Under the pieces are notes generated by a model. It did not search any database. It was not told where the DNA came from and worked only from the letters and a program-made list of their open reading frames with translations. The translations under genes and the position numbers were made by a program. This document shows positions 11,765 to 23,736 of a stretch of 64,000 nucleotides of DNA, piece by piece (position 1 is the stretch's first letter; every line of letters begins with the position of its first letter). Location: positions 5,176,001 through 5,240,000 of the forward strand of contig NC_135264.1 in assembly GCF_964204865.1 (NCBI RefSeq), given 5' to 3'. Source of the stretch: Styela clava. Lineage: Eukaryota; Chordata; Ascidiacea; Stolidobranchia; Styelidae.

Positions 11765-14104
11765 TCCTAGATCGTTTTTTATTAAGTTTTTGTTGTTGTT
11801 CTTGTTTGTATTTTCTTTGGTATGAAAAAACTCCCTCTCTCTCAAACTGCCGGACCAATGTCTTTGGAATTTTTAGTGGTGGAGTGTATGAGATTCGTTA
11901 TTTGTGTACAATGGCGGCACAAAAATTAAATTTGCACACGATGCGGCGGTTTCGCTCTCGCGTCAGGCGAAGTCGCAGTAAGTCCCGTTACAAAATTCTT
12001 CTCATCGATTTGTTTAACGTTAGTATGGTCTGAGCGTTGACGTAATTGAAACATGACGTCATAATAGCCTTTTAAAGTTCTGAACATGGTCCAGCAACAA
12101 TCGACACACTGACTCTGTCACATTTTTAACAGTCGGATGTGTTTGAGGTTTCGAGTCGCGTGTTTTTGTATTGCGATTTGCAGGGGCGCCCGATAATACT
12201 TCATATTATATATGGTTCATGGACCTATTTTTACCTTGCGGTATTAAATAAAAATGAGCACATATTGTATTGTGCGTTTACAGATTGTGAATGACATTTT
12301 CAGGACTGAAAACTTTGATACGACCTGTGCGACGTGTAAAGTGAACATTTGGAGATCAATCCCAGGGTGTAATGTTAAGGTAATTCAATTCAAATCATCG
12401 CTTCATGTTCCCATCAAATAGAAACTCAAAAAAAATCCGATTAGTTTTAATAGGAATGAAAAAAATAAGATGCAGTTTAAAACGTCAGCCACGTTTGTTA
12501 TAATCATTTTGTCAACTAAATGATAGTGATTAAATTGTCATGATACATGGGGCGTAATTACAAAACATTCTAACAGGTTCAATTGGAAATAAAGCTGGGG
12601 AACCTTGCGTGTAAATCTCCAAAGTGGCGCTTAGAGGAATAATTGTACAGTTTACCAAAACATGGGCCACGTGACTGTACAAATCAAGTTTTCCAAATAT
12701 AAAACATGTAAAATTATACAGAAATTAGAAGACCTTTAAAAAGTAATGTTATCAAATCTGATATGCAGAATTCGACTGCATAAAAATAGTGCAAATAAGT
12801 TGGATTACGTGATCGAATTCTATATCACGAGGATCAAAGTCGTATCATACGTGACCAATAGATAGAGTTGAAAAACGAAAATAAAAAAGATTTTTATCAA
12901 AACCCCTCCACACGCGAGTGTTTGAGTGCGATGTCTCGGTTTTACCGCATTGTAATAATAATTAAATAACGGAAAACCTTTATTGTTCACATTTCTATTT
13001 CAATGGAGCTCTCCAACGTGAAAATGAATTTGCATATAATTTATACTAAAAAAAATTTTACGTTTTATTTCACATTTTTGCAAATGACGTTAATCAGCGA
13101 AATAAAATTGTTTGAAAATACTCATTTTGTTAATTTACCGGATATAAATATATATAATCTACAGTAGTAATTTAAGGCAAAATAAATTTTTATTTCTTTT
13201 ATTCTAAATACAGATTTATTTTTTCGCCCCTCATTTTTCCCCGTGAGTGGACAGATACGGTTTTTTAAGGGAATTCAATTGAAATATATGAGTTTGATAT
13301 CTTCCTTGAAACGTGTGGCCCAAAGGCAGATAGCAACAACCTAAACCAGGTTCAAGTCGTCGTACATTAGTGCCAGGTAAAGCCACGACTGTAACTTCTC
13401 GGTCATAGCTTTACTTTATGACATTATAAATAAAATGCAGAAATTAAAATTACATAAAAAAACAATATCTTGAAAAATTTAATTTTAAATTCATTCTATA
13501 GAATGGTAAACTAAGTTTTACTTTTTCTTAAAACACCTAAAACATAATGGCGCAGTGCTTTAGAGGTAGTTTGACGGGGTAGTCAGTCTTGTTCATTACA
13601 TGAAAAAGTGATGAACACATAGCATGAACCAAATATACTAAAGTTCGAAGATTGCAAAGTTTGGCAACTATTTCGAAGTAAAATATCAGAGTTAGTTTTC
13701 TCAAGTTACAAGATACATTCATTATGTGTTCTAATACAACAGCGCACTAATTATTGTTTAACTTTAAGGTAATGCAACTCCGTATCGGGAACCGGATTAT
13801 TTTTTCGCTTATCCATTCTTGAGACCGCGTTCTGTTTATTGTTAAGTCATATTATTAGTTGATTTTAAATGCCGAGGGCACAGTGCGATTTTAATAATTG
13901 CTATTCATGAGAAAATCAGCAGTATCCAGTAGTATTTTATAGTTATAGTTATTTTGGCCAACAAATCGTTAGTCTATAAATTTGCACGGAAATAATGAGT
14001 TCAATTTTTTTCGTTGAAATGGAGTTGAGAAAAAAGAGATGAAAAAAAAGAAAGTTAATCGATAGAGATCGTGAAAATATTACGTATCATGAACGGACTC
14101 TTGT

Positions 14105-14111
14105 TATATAA
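14105..14111 (+). promoter_or_regulatory. Candidate TATA box of the collagen-like gene
   Basis: TATATAA lies about 70 bp upstream of the ATG at 14181. Transcription would then begin near 14135 and leave a short leader. This is placed only by motif and distance. Confidence 0.35.
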
Positions 14112-14180
14112 TGCCACGATGTTCTCGTAATTCTGCATTCTGTTGTTAGTCGCTGGTCTTGACCAGCCGATTTCGGCAAG

Positions 14181-17100
14181 ATGAAGTTAGCACTTGCATT
14201 TCTTGTCGCATATTCTGTTGTAACAGTTGTGTCAGCATATAACCCATTTGAATTATCGGATTCATTAAGTGCCAATGGTGATAATGATGAATTTAATGAT
14301 TTATTAACAAACTACGATAAGAACAAAAACAAGGACAAAGATAAAAACAAGGATAAAGACAAAAACAAAGACAAGGACAAAAATAAAGACAAGGACAAAA
14401 ACAAAGACAAGGACAAAAACAAAGACAAGGACAAGAACAAGGACAAGGACAAAAATAAAGACAAGGACAAGAACAAAGACAAGGACAAGAACAAGGACAA
14501 AGACAAAAATAAAGACAAGGACAAGAACAAAGACAAGGACAAAAACAAAGACAAGGACAAAAACAAAGACAAGGACAAGAACAAGGACAAGGACAAAAAT
14601 AAAGACAAGGACAAGAACAAAGACAAGGACAAAAACAAAGACAAGGACAAGAACAAGGACAAAGACAAAAACAAGGATAAAGACAAAAACAAGGACAAAG
14701 ACAAGAACAAAGACAAGGACAAAAACAAAGACAAGGACAAGAACAAGGACAAAGACAAAAACAAAGACAAAAACAAGGACAAAGACAAGAACAAAGACAA
14801 GGACAAGAACAAAGATAAAGACAAAAATAAAGACAAAAACAAAGGCGATCCTGGTCCTCCCGGGAGCAAAGGCAACCCTGGAGATGATGGTCCCCCAGGA
14901 AGCAAGGGCGATCCTGGAGATCCTGGAATCAAGGGCGATACTGGAAGCAAGGGTGATCCTGGAGATACTGTAAGCAAGGGGGATCCTGGAAATCCTGGAA
15001 GCAAGGGCGATACTGGAGATACTGGAAGCAAGGGCGATACTGGAGGAGATGGTCCTCCCGGAAGCAAGGGCGATACTGGAGGAGATGGTCCTCCCGGAAT
15101 CAAGGGCGATACTGGAGATAATGGTCCTCCCGGAGACAAAGGCGACCAGGGAGATAAAGGAGAACCTGGTAACCCGGGAGGAGTGAAAGGCGACAAGGGA
15201 GATTCAGGAAGTAAAGGAGACTCAGGCTCCCCAGGAAGTGACGGTAATGATGGCTCGTCAGGAGGACCTGGGCCTAAAGGAGATACAGGAAATCCAGGTC
15301 CACCGGGAGCTCCCGGAATTCCGGGAAAGGATGGAGAACCTGGAGGTAAAGGATCTAGTAGCGGCAAAAAAAACAAGCTTTTACAGACATTGGCACTTTT
15401 CTCTATATTAGGAAAACGACCGAGCAATAGAAATGTTGGAGGTCGAAGACCACCTCCTAATCGAGCGGTTCACAGTCATGGCGGCTTACCACCACATAGC
15501 CACGGGCCAGGAAACACAATGTCTGGAAATGCTGGATACCATGTGCACTCTCCTCCAAATTCTGGCACGACAACATACACACGGCCTCAAATAAACCAAC
15601 ACAATCATGGACAGGGCGGAGATGTAAGAAATCCTATTGGCTATGTCAAACCTCACATGCACACAAGTAATGGAGCTATTATTGGAGACGTTCCAGCACA
15701 TTCTCACCGACAGTCTCCGGCCGGTATAGGTTTGCATTCCCACGGTCCGAACGGATATGTTGAACCTCAAAATAGTGCAACCAACCATAGGCACGATCCC
15801 GTTAGTGGTCTTCCCGATCGATCTTACGGTGTCCAGCCTCACACTCACACTCAAACAAGAAGACCTCAGCTGCAATTAGAAACACACCAGCACGCACCAG
15901 ATGGACGTGTGATTGGAAATCAAATCCCTCATTTTCATTTCTCTCCAGGTGGCAGAGTCTCTTCCGGAAACGTCCCGGATCATACCCATACCCAAACAAG
16001 CAATATCCCTCCTCGGCAAAGACCAGTTGGATCCCACGTTCACAATTCTCAAGGAAATGCAATTGGAAATGAGTCACCACATACACATGGAGTTTCTGGG
16101 GATATCAGTAGCGGATATAACGTTCCTCCTCACACTCATCAAAGGCAAGTAGCGTCTAACGGCATACATACCCATGGAACAGACGGTAGAGTTTTCGGGA
16201 ATTCTGGTGTTTCTCAGCATATCCATAACAATGACGGGAGTATAACATCACTATCGTCAGGACAAATAAATTATCACACCCACAATTCAGTTGTTCGAAC
16301 GATTGTGGAGCAACATGCACACATTGGCGGCCAGGCAACAAATGGCGTCGAAAGTCATAATCACAATGCAGATGGTAGTGTGGTGGAACCACACGTAGCC
16401 CAACACAGGCATGTACACGGTTCGAGTGGAACGGCATACAGTGATGGTCAATCGGGGACTGTTGGAGGTCATATGCACATTTCGGGTGGAACAACATACA
16501 GTGGTAGTCAATCGGGGACTGTTGGAGGTCATATGTACAGTTCGAGTGTAACGACATACAATGGTGGTCAATACGGATCTTCTCCCGGAACAACCCATTC
16601 CGGGAGTCACGCGTATAATCACGGAGGAAGTTCACACTACGGAAATAGCTGCCAAAAACACGTTTCGGTGGGTAGATTAAATTTCTAACGCTTAAACTAA
16701 TTTTAATCGATTACACTTCGTTTGTTCTTATATATGAATAGCAAACACGACACCAATACCATACAATACCAAAATTTGAACGTACAAACACACATTTAAA
16801 GTGGAATACTTTATCAATATCTACTGACTTCTACACAAAATATAGATCGATATCTAAAAATTTGTAAAATGGAATCACTTGAACAATCGTTACTTCCTCA
16901 ATATTAAAAAGGCGATCAAAAATTTTTGCTTGTATTAAACCGAAAATATTTAAAGTGATAACGTAATCATTTTCTTCATATTATCTTTTTTTATTCAGCT
17001 TGGGCTTCAAGAATGCAGAACTGATCCAAAGTAAGTCTCATTTTGTATAAAGTCTCATTTTTTGGGTAATGCTTTTGGAACTTTTATTTCAAAAAACAGT

Positions 17101-18405
17101 TGGATAGAAGCATAATTATTTAATTATAACAATATACTTAACAATTGATAACTTTGAAGTTTAAAAAACACTTCGTGCTATTTATCTACAATAGTATTCA
17201 CAAAAATGTTTTATCAAATCAAAACCACTTTCCCAACAGTTCTGCGCATTTATTACGCAAATGTCTGTCGTCTCTGCCATACGGTCAAATTGAAGATCTA
17301 TGCAAAACCAAAACGGACATTTGTCAAGTGACCATAAGTGTTGGATCGAACACTCAACACAGCAACGTGAAACTCTCTCATCCTATTTATCTTAGAGGAG
17401 AGCAATGCGAGTAAGTACCTAAATTATATAGAAAAAATAATTGTACTGTAATATATTTTGTAACTGGTCCATTTTTCTGTCCTATTTTATCCCGTAACTT
17501 TCTTTACGGTAGCAATGAAAAATACTCGTTTATAATATATTTGCTTTGGCGCATTCTGCTAGCCCAGTCACTATACCGATTAGAAAAAATGGATTTTAGA
17601 ATAATCTGTTTTAGAACGAACACATTAGATTAGTGCGGCGCTAAATCAAGCATAGGTAAAGAGCATAAGTTACAATATCGCCGTGACCCATCTGACGAAT
17701 CTTTGTAGCATAATTGTTTGATTACAACAAAAATATAGAAAGTTTCCAGCATTACTGTGTCATTTTGTAGTGGTGGAGTAGTTGACGCAATGCTAAATTA
17801 GAGGCCAGGAGGTAAGCTTTCTATTATGATAGTTTTGCTTTCAAACAACACAAATGGTTGATACATATACACATGCTATAATGAATACAAATTCGTTTTC
17901 AGAGGCCGCGACGGACATCCTTGTGGGACGACTGCAGGAAGCTACTTCGATCCTTCTTACGCTTCTTCATGTAGATGTCGCACAAAGATTTGTGAATCAG
18001 TCGTAGATACGTGTTACGTCTATGGTGGAAAATTATATTCATCAAAAGCTAGAGTTAAAGTAAGTGTATTATTGTTACCCATTGTGTGATAATAATGTGC
18101 TTTTAATGTTTGTGTTTTTCACAATAAATGCATAATTCGTATAATATAGAGAAGTCGTAATAGCGCAGATTGTGCAGGGCCGTCGACTCACCCGGGCAGT
18201 AATAAATTGATGACGATGTCGTAATAAATAACGATTTTTTTATTGTTACTCATAATTATTTATTCTTAGATTGTAATCGTCAACTTTATGACGTCACTTA
18301 TGTAATCGCCTTGTGAAAACTTTAAATTTTTTTTTACAGCGCCCGTGTGGTTGTGAATGTTATCAGGAATACACACATGTCCAGACGAAGACCCCGACAA
18401 AATAG
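14181..18405 (+). CDS. Secreted collagen-like protein with KDKN repeats, HxH-rich region and Cys-rich tail
   Basis: My splice model is 14181-16667, 16999-17030, 17240-17410, 17903-18059 and 18340-18405, joined in frame to 970 aa. A signal peptide covers residues 1-19 (cleavage VVSA/YN). Residues 46-221 repeat a Lys/Asp/Asn hexapeptide. Residues 222 to about 392 are Gly-X-Y collagen, with Gly replaced by Val264 and a four-residue break at GGVK. Residues about 430-765 carry about 22 His-X-His motifs spaced roughly 12-20 residues apart, often in the setting H-x-H-x-x-x-G-x-[IV]-x-G. The last about 145 residues hold some 14 cysteines, ending RPCGCECY. The first exon stays open to 16688, but the donor at 16667 extends the protein into Cys-rich exons. 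Family knowledge: collagen helices trimerise and HxH repeats can bind metal. Inference: an extracellular trimeric metal-binding fibre. The Cys-rich tail could be a cystine-knot-like domain; I cannot assign it. Confidence 0.85.
14316..14843 (+). repeat. 18-bp coding minisatellite (Lys-Asp-Lys-Asp-Lys-Asn)
   Basis: Tandem 18-bp units encode a charged hexapeptide over 176 residues. Units differ mainly at synonymous third positions (aaa/aag, gac/gat, aac/aat). Four-residue units (KNKD) shift the phase near the 3' end. The frame stays open because every unit is a multiple of three. Confidence 0.95.
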
Positions 18406-19099
18406 TCAACCTGTAGGAGAGACATGAAAAGTTTTGACGTTTCTACTGAAATAGACTAACATTGTGGATTGTTCGATTATTTCAAAACATAGTAAATCTG
18501 AGAGGGAATTTAAAAACTATAATATATATGTTCTGCTCTATGACTGATTTCAATTCGTAAGCATGAATTGTAAAAGTGGATTTCAGCAAGAATGCTTTCC
18601 CGCTTGGCACATGTTTAATGCGGTACATTATTTAGCTTAAATTATATTAAAAGTTGGCACATACTTGACTGAGAAGGAATGGACTCTAAGGTTTACTGTG
18701 TTATTTTTTTCATATAGCGCTTTTATGTGGTGAATGTTATTAAAACTGGTTCTAGATTTTATTAATTAATATTCTGTTTATGACGTCACTAAATTGCGAC
18801 ATTTAAAGTCTCTTGGCCAGGTCAGAAAACTTACATTCGATAAATGAATAAAAAATGTAACAGAAAATTTTATATTGGTGTTATGTGTTTAAATTTTTTG
18901 GTCGTGGATGATAAATCATCAAATTATTCGTTAAAATTTTCTAAACAATAGCGAATTTGTGAAGAATATATGTAATAGTGTTAAAAGGCCTTACTTACTT
19001 GAATAAAGTTCGTTCTCTTCGTCAAGTCCAGAAAATGTTGCGTTTTAGGAGATAAGTAGGTAGATAGAATACGACGTTCGAGCGTACCAGATCACGTCA
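18406..19099. other. 3' flank of the collagen-like gene
   Basis: No gene is seen here. The stretch contains the probable 3' untranslated region, with the AATAAA at 18847, and then AT-rich sequence up to the hAT-like insertion. Confidence 0.5.
18847..18852 (+). terminator. Candidate polyadenylation signal of the collagen-like gene
   Basis: AATAAA lies about 440 bp downstream of the TAG at 18403-18405. It is the first canonical hexamer I noticed in the 3' flank, and no transcript end is known. Confidence 0.35.
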
Positions 19100-19107
19100 C
19101 GTTAGCG

Positions 19108-20293
19108 CAGGGGTTCCCAACCTTTTTATCTTAATTTCCCACTTCCGATTTAGGCTGAGTTACTATTTCCCACTAAATATTGACTCCCTTAAAAAGAATA
19201 AGTTTTTCATCAATAATAATGGGTAAGACTTCCAGTAATAAAAGCTTGCACAATTGGTGTAAAAGTTAAAACCCCGATGAAACATTCATTTCGCCCTCTA
19301 GCATCCAAAGATAGTGACGATCCGTGTAAAAAAAGTGTTATTCACCGAATAGAACAATTCAACACATACGATTACAAAGGACGCATCAAAGTTTACATTG
19401 TGCCGTCAATATCAGTTTTGCTTTTTTTATATGATAGACCGGATGTCTGAATCTATTTTGACCCGTTCATCTTTGACGTCGCTGACTCACTCAGCAAAAT
19501 ATCAGAACACTCCACCAGACAAAGTTTCATCAATGTCTCACCGATGTTATGGGACTTTTTAGTCCTTGCTATTCCTAGGACAACTGCATAAGACGCAGTC
19601 ACTTTAAACTTGTCTGAAATTGCCCCATGTTGTCGAATATCATATTGCTTTTATTTTTCGTTTTTTTTTTGCAAACTGATAAAGAAATGGACATTGGAAA
19701 TATGTTGCTTCATTTGATGGGGCTTCATAGAACCATTGGAGATGGTCTTAGTGCAAACAACGCATTGCGTCAATTGCTCGAAATTTTTCTTCAAAAACGT
19801 GAATAGTAGCCGAGATAAATATGATCGTACTTTATTTAGACATTAGCCATTATCTTTAATAAAAGTTGACCACAATGACGGGACGGACCAGACATTTGTT
19901 CATCAGAGCGTATGCCTACCCAATATCTCCGAGACATTTGAAAATAGACTGTGCCCCTTAGCGGCTCTTCAACGAAAATCTTTTTGCGTAACAATCAGAG
20001 CCTTGGTACTCGTTCGAGACATATCTGTGAGGTTGTTATCGGTCGACCAAAGATCAAAATTAGTTACATGAGCACGATCAGAATAACATGGCCAACACCG
20101 TGATAGTTTACCAAAGTTTCAATTAATTGAATGGGAATCTTTTTCCGCTTCATGGCTTATATTGTGATTTTCATTGTGTAATATATAATAATTGTGTTAT
20201 TGTGCGTATATTTTTAGAGGAGCATTCTATTTCTCACCAGGAACCCCCAAATTTCCCACTAGTGGGAAATTTCCCACCGGTTGGGAACCACTG
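19108..20293. mobile_element. hAT-like nonautonomous element with 8-bp target duplication
   Basis: The ends are CAGGGGTTCCCAACC and, on the complement, CAGTGGTTCCCAACC. The flanks cgttagcg (19100-19107) and tgttagcg (20294-20301) match at seven of eight bases. The subterminal word TTTCCCACT recurs near both ends. The 1186-bp body has no intact transposase. Confidence 0.88.
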
Positions 20294-22289
20294 TGTTAGC
20301 GTATATTGTTCATGGTTTTAATGGGGGATGTTTAGATTCGTTTTTAGTTATCAAGTCAAGATCTATAGGATTCCCTGACAGCCCTTGCTTGAATTGTTTT
20401 TGAATCCCGTGTCAACTAAATATGTGAGATTCAGACCCAATGACTCTATTCTAAATTCTACCGTTTCGCGGACAGCCGGGATTTTACTACTTTCAATTTT
20501 AGACCGCTGCGACAAACTTTCCATTATGGTTAGACGTATAATAAAGGTGAACAAAATGATACATCAAGTTTTAATAGGTTCTTTTTGTATACGTCGAAAC
20601 GGGAGGATGGGTTAAAGGAGTGCTGTTATCTTTCAAAGAATCCGGCTGTGCTTGCTGGTATACTTCGCCGTTTATTATTATGTTTAATCACCAGTTCCGC
20701 GAATTAATTACGAACGTCGGTATCGCAAGGCGATACTTTTAAGTAAAAGTACTTGTTTGTGTTTCGCTTATTGTAAGATAAAGTTATTATGCGTTCACTG
20801 TCTCAAAACAATGAGTATACGTCTGAATGATTCGTGGCTTGTCCGCATTTATATATTTCTGTACAGTATATTCATATTGATTTTTATTGTTATTGCTCAA
20901 TTTCTCCGCCAAGGAAACATACATTGTAGCAGAAAACCTATTTCGCAAATTTCAGAATTTGCTTAATATAACCCCTTCAAAATGATAAAATTCAACACTT
21001 CGTCAATTTCTTGCACATTAGCGGCAAATTGGGATAAATATTTTTCCAGCATAAATATATAAAATAATACGTAGTTCTGGCAAATTTTCTCTGCTTTCTC
21101 CGAATATTTCATTTCTTGCATGTGCAAATTAATTCATTATCAGCAAGGTGTAATTAAGCCGGACGTAATATAAATACGGCGGTGCTTGGTGCCGCCAGCC
21201 GTAAACAATAAATAATGAGCGATTATAAATGTCAGTTGATGAACATACGTGACGTCATAATACTTTATTCGCAGAAAAAAGGCGAGAGAAATGCCTGCAC
21301 CTATTACCTATATGGAATACCATACAAAAATTTTAGTTTCGGGCGAACAGTATATATACTCGGTTATGCTATAGGAACAAATCGAGGGAGCACCAACCCA
21401 TCTGTTTCTATGCAAGAACATAAAAATAATTTGTATAGTTAACTTCGGATCCTATTTATCTAAGACGTAGCTGCACAACGTACGGCCCGCGAAAGTTTTT
21501 TATGCGGCACGCCATGTAATTTTAAAACATTTATTCACGCATACAGAAATGCATGCGATAGGTGACAAAGAACGATAACAAGTTAATTCTCGATAAATTT
21601 ATCTCATTTTTCAAATTACTAATCCAAAATAACATGTATGTATGTACGATGTATGTATGTATTTGATATTAAAATTGTTACTTATCGATCTTGATCGGTA
21701 AGTGTGTTGATAGGTATCTGTTTGTTTGTCTGTTAGATACACGCGATCTCACGAAAGCGAGGTTGAATCAGCTCAAAATTTTGCATGTGCATCCATCATA
21801 TCAGAAGCCCATTGATTTTGGATGAATTATGTCGTATAATTAGCGAGTTATCAATTAATTCGTGCTGGGACACACGGTTTCGCTATGAAGTAAGAGCGAA
21901 TAAATCGAATCCGCAGTTTCTGTTTTGGGGATTCCCTAACTTTCGATCGATAAGTCTTCGGTCTCCGACCGATATTCTCGTTTGTTACATTATGATATCT
22001 CGTCCATTAGAGAGTAATAGTAACGTTAGGTCCCAGATTTTTTCAACAAAACCGCAACGACCGAAAAAGGATTGAGCACGGGTTAATGAATATTACCTAC
22101 TTGTAGCCGAAAATTCTTGCGTGCCACGAAGTGGCGCCAGTTTCACTTCACAATAAGCAAAGTTTAAAAACCTACTGGTATTAAAAAAGCAATTTTCCAA
22201 CTCGGTGGGAAGGACTTATATGTAGGCAAGCAAAACTTTTCTGAACTGTGGTCTCTGAACTTGTGAATTTGGTGATTCTGCCCAATTAT

Positions 22290-22356
22290 AAGGAGCTTGT
22301 CACCTGCAAAAGAGTCGCCATTTCTCATTAAAAGCTGGCTGTGTCGAATTGATCAT
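22290..22356 (+). repeat. Interspersed repeat fragment, copy A
   Basis: GAGCTTGTC, then AAAGCTGGCTGTGTCGAATT and GATCATG match the fragment at 28608-28675 in the same order and orientation. The first MITE-like arm starts directly after it. Confidence 0.55.
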
Positions 22357-22359
22357 GAA

Positions 22360-22450
22360 GAAGTATGTGAACAAAGATGGCGCACATCCTGAACATAGTA
22401 TGTGTACCAGGTTAGGATTCAGGTTGTGCGCCATCTTGTTGCACATACTT
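22360..22450. repeat. Foldback MITE, copy 2
   Basis: The 91-bp unit begins GAAGTATGTGAACAAAGATG and ends with a near-complement (GCGCCATCTTGTTGCACATA then CTT). It shares the core AAGATGGCGCAC and CAGGTTGTGCGCC with copy 1. The outer bases have diverged, so it is the most degraded of the three. Confidence 0.75.
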
Positions 22451-23736
22451 TTTTCGAAATATCAGAATCTGGAAATCGGAAAGATAGAATTTGATTCATC
22501 CGTTAAAAATTATGACTTCATACTCAAAACTCAATACTGAAGTTCAGTTATTGATTCTAGAAGCTTTCTAATTAAACGTATAACATTACGACAGCTGTCA
22601 AACCGTAGTAGTATATATTTACGGTCAAACTACAAATGCAGTAGTTGAATTTACCGTTTTACAAATACTGTTAAATGTCCGGTTGATTTGAATGTCGCAA
22701 ATCAGTACCGGTGTTTCATGAGTGCAAGCAATACAGAATAAAAAAAACTGTTCCAATCAATTTAAAACTGCAAAATTTTTGATGAACAATCGGTTTCCGC
22801 AAGGCCAAAGGGAAATTTAAAAAAAATTAAGCAATAGGTTTCTAGCGACTTCTTCCGTCTGCAACAAAAATAACCACAACGAGAATTTAACAAAACGATG
22901 CATATGAACATTTCTTGTTCAATAATCGAAATTATATATGTAAAGTAATTGAAAATGATATTATCACAAAAATTATGGGAAAGTTATTTTTTAGTATAGA
23001 TATTCCTAATTCAGGTATGTCAACTTATTCAAATACAAAATAAAGTTATCCTATAAAAGGCCGAGTATAGTAATTTTATTTTGAGGATGTGGTCGCGCAA
23101 CCGACATAAGCACTCTTAAGAATTGTTATAGGAATATATTGTTCATTCGGTATTCCCCTACGTTCCGATAGATTAAGGATAAGAAATGGTTTATACTCTA
23201 TACACTTAAATCCCTTTGTGTAGATGGTGAAATTGTCAGCAAAAACAAAGAAACATTGTTGACAATGGAAAGGCTTTAATAGATTGAAGACAATGTTTGT
23301 ATAGAGACGAGGGTCTGTCTCGCGCAAATACTTTATTATGTCAGATGGAGGTATTAGACTGCAAGGGAAAATAGCATTTATAAATGATATAACTTGCTAA
23401 AAGCAATCTCATAAATTCCTAAATTGAAAGAGCGTATAACCAACGAGAGTGTGATCAACTTATATGTTTATTTAGAAGTAAGTAACCTAGCTTGAACCAT
23501 TTATGTTTCCTTTCAGACGTGAAAAATAATTTAAATTAGCTTCCGTGTTTAATCGAAGAAAAGAATAAAAACTAATGCGTTGAAGCTGAAAAAAAGATTA
23601 TAGCAAGTCGAGGAACATATATCTGGTCGAAATATAATTCTATTGTATTTATTTTTATCAAAGTATTGAATAGCGGAATAGGTAGATCCAGGCTTTGAGC
23701 AAAAAGGATTCCATACACGAAAACAATTTGGACGAT

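Larger units (their letters stand above)
2390..14104. other. Long noncoding region with interspersed repeats
   Basis: I see no supportable gene in these 11.7 kb. Open frames are short and show no recognisable protein. The region holds the hAT-like sequences at 2750-3334, 3547-3618 and 10803-11764, and the foldback repeat at 5557-5658. At 4080-4180 there is a cluster of words related to GAATCGATTC. A perfect 12-bp hairpin, CATAATCTAAAT and its complement, lies at 7553-7580. The rest is AT-rich unique-looking sequence that could include upstream regulatory DNA for the collagen-like gene. Confidence 0.6.
20302..23736. other. Noncoding region upstream of the KY-like gene
   Basis: No gene can be supported. 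The region includes a possible hAT fragment near 21490 (GTACGGCCCGCGAAAG), an ATGT microsatellite at about 21630-21660, an imperfect hairpin near 21682 (CTTATCGATC and complement), and the repeats at 22290-22356 and 22360-22450. The 5' untranslated region and promoter of the KY-like gene probably lie in the last few hundred bases, but I could not locate them. Confidence 0.5.

Noticed and set aside
14312-15427. 371-codon minus-strand frame rich in Leu, Ser and Pro
   Set aside because: It is the antisense shadow of the KDKN and collagen repeats on the plus strand, where unit length keeps all frames open.
15486-16635. Minus-strand frames over the HxH exon
   Set aside because: They are short, overlap each other in different frames, and mirror the repetitive plus-strand coding sequence.
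21630-22080. Possible gene at 21785-22075
   Set aside because: The frame is short, and the surrounding words look like an old repeat; no protein similarity is recognised.
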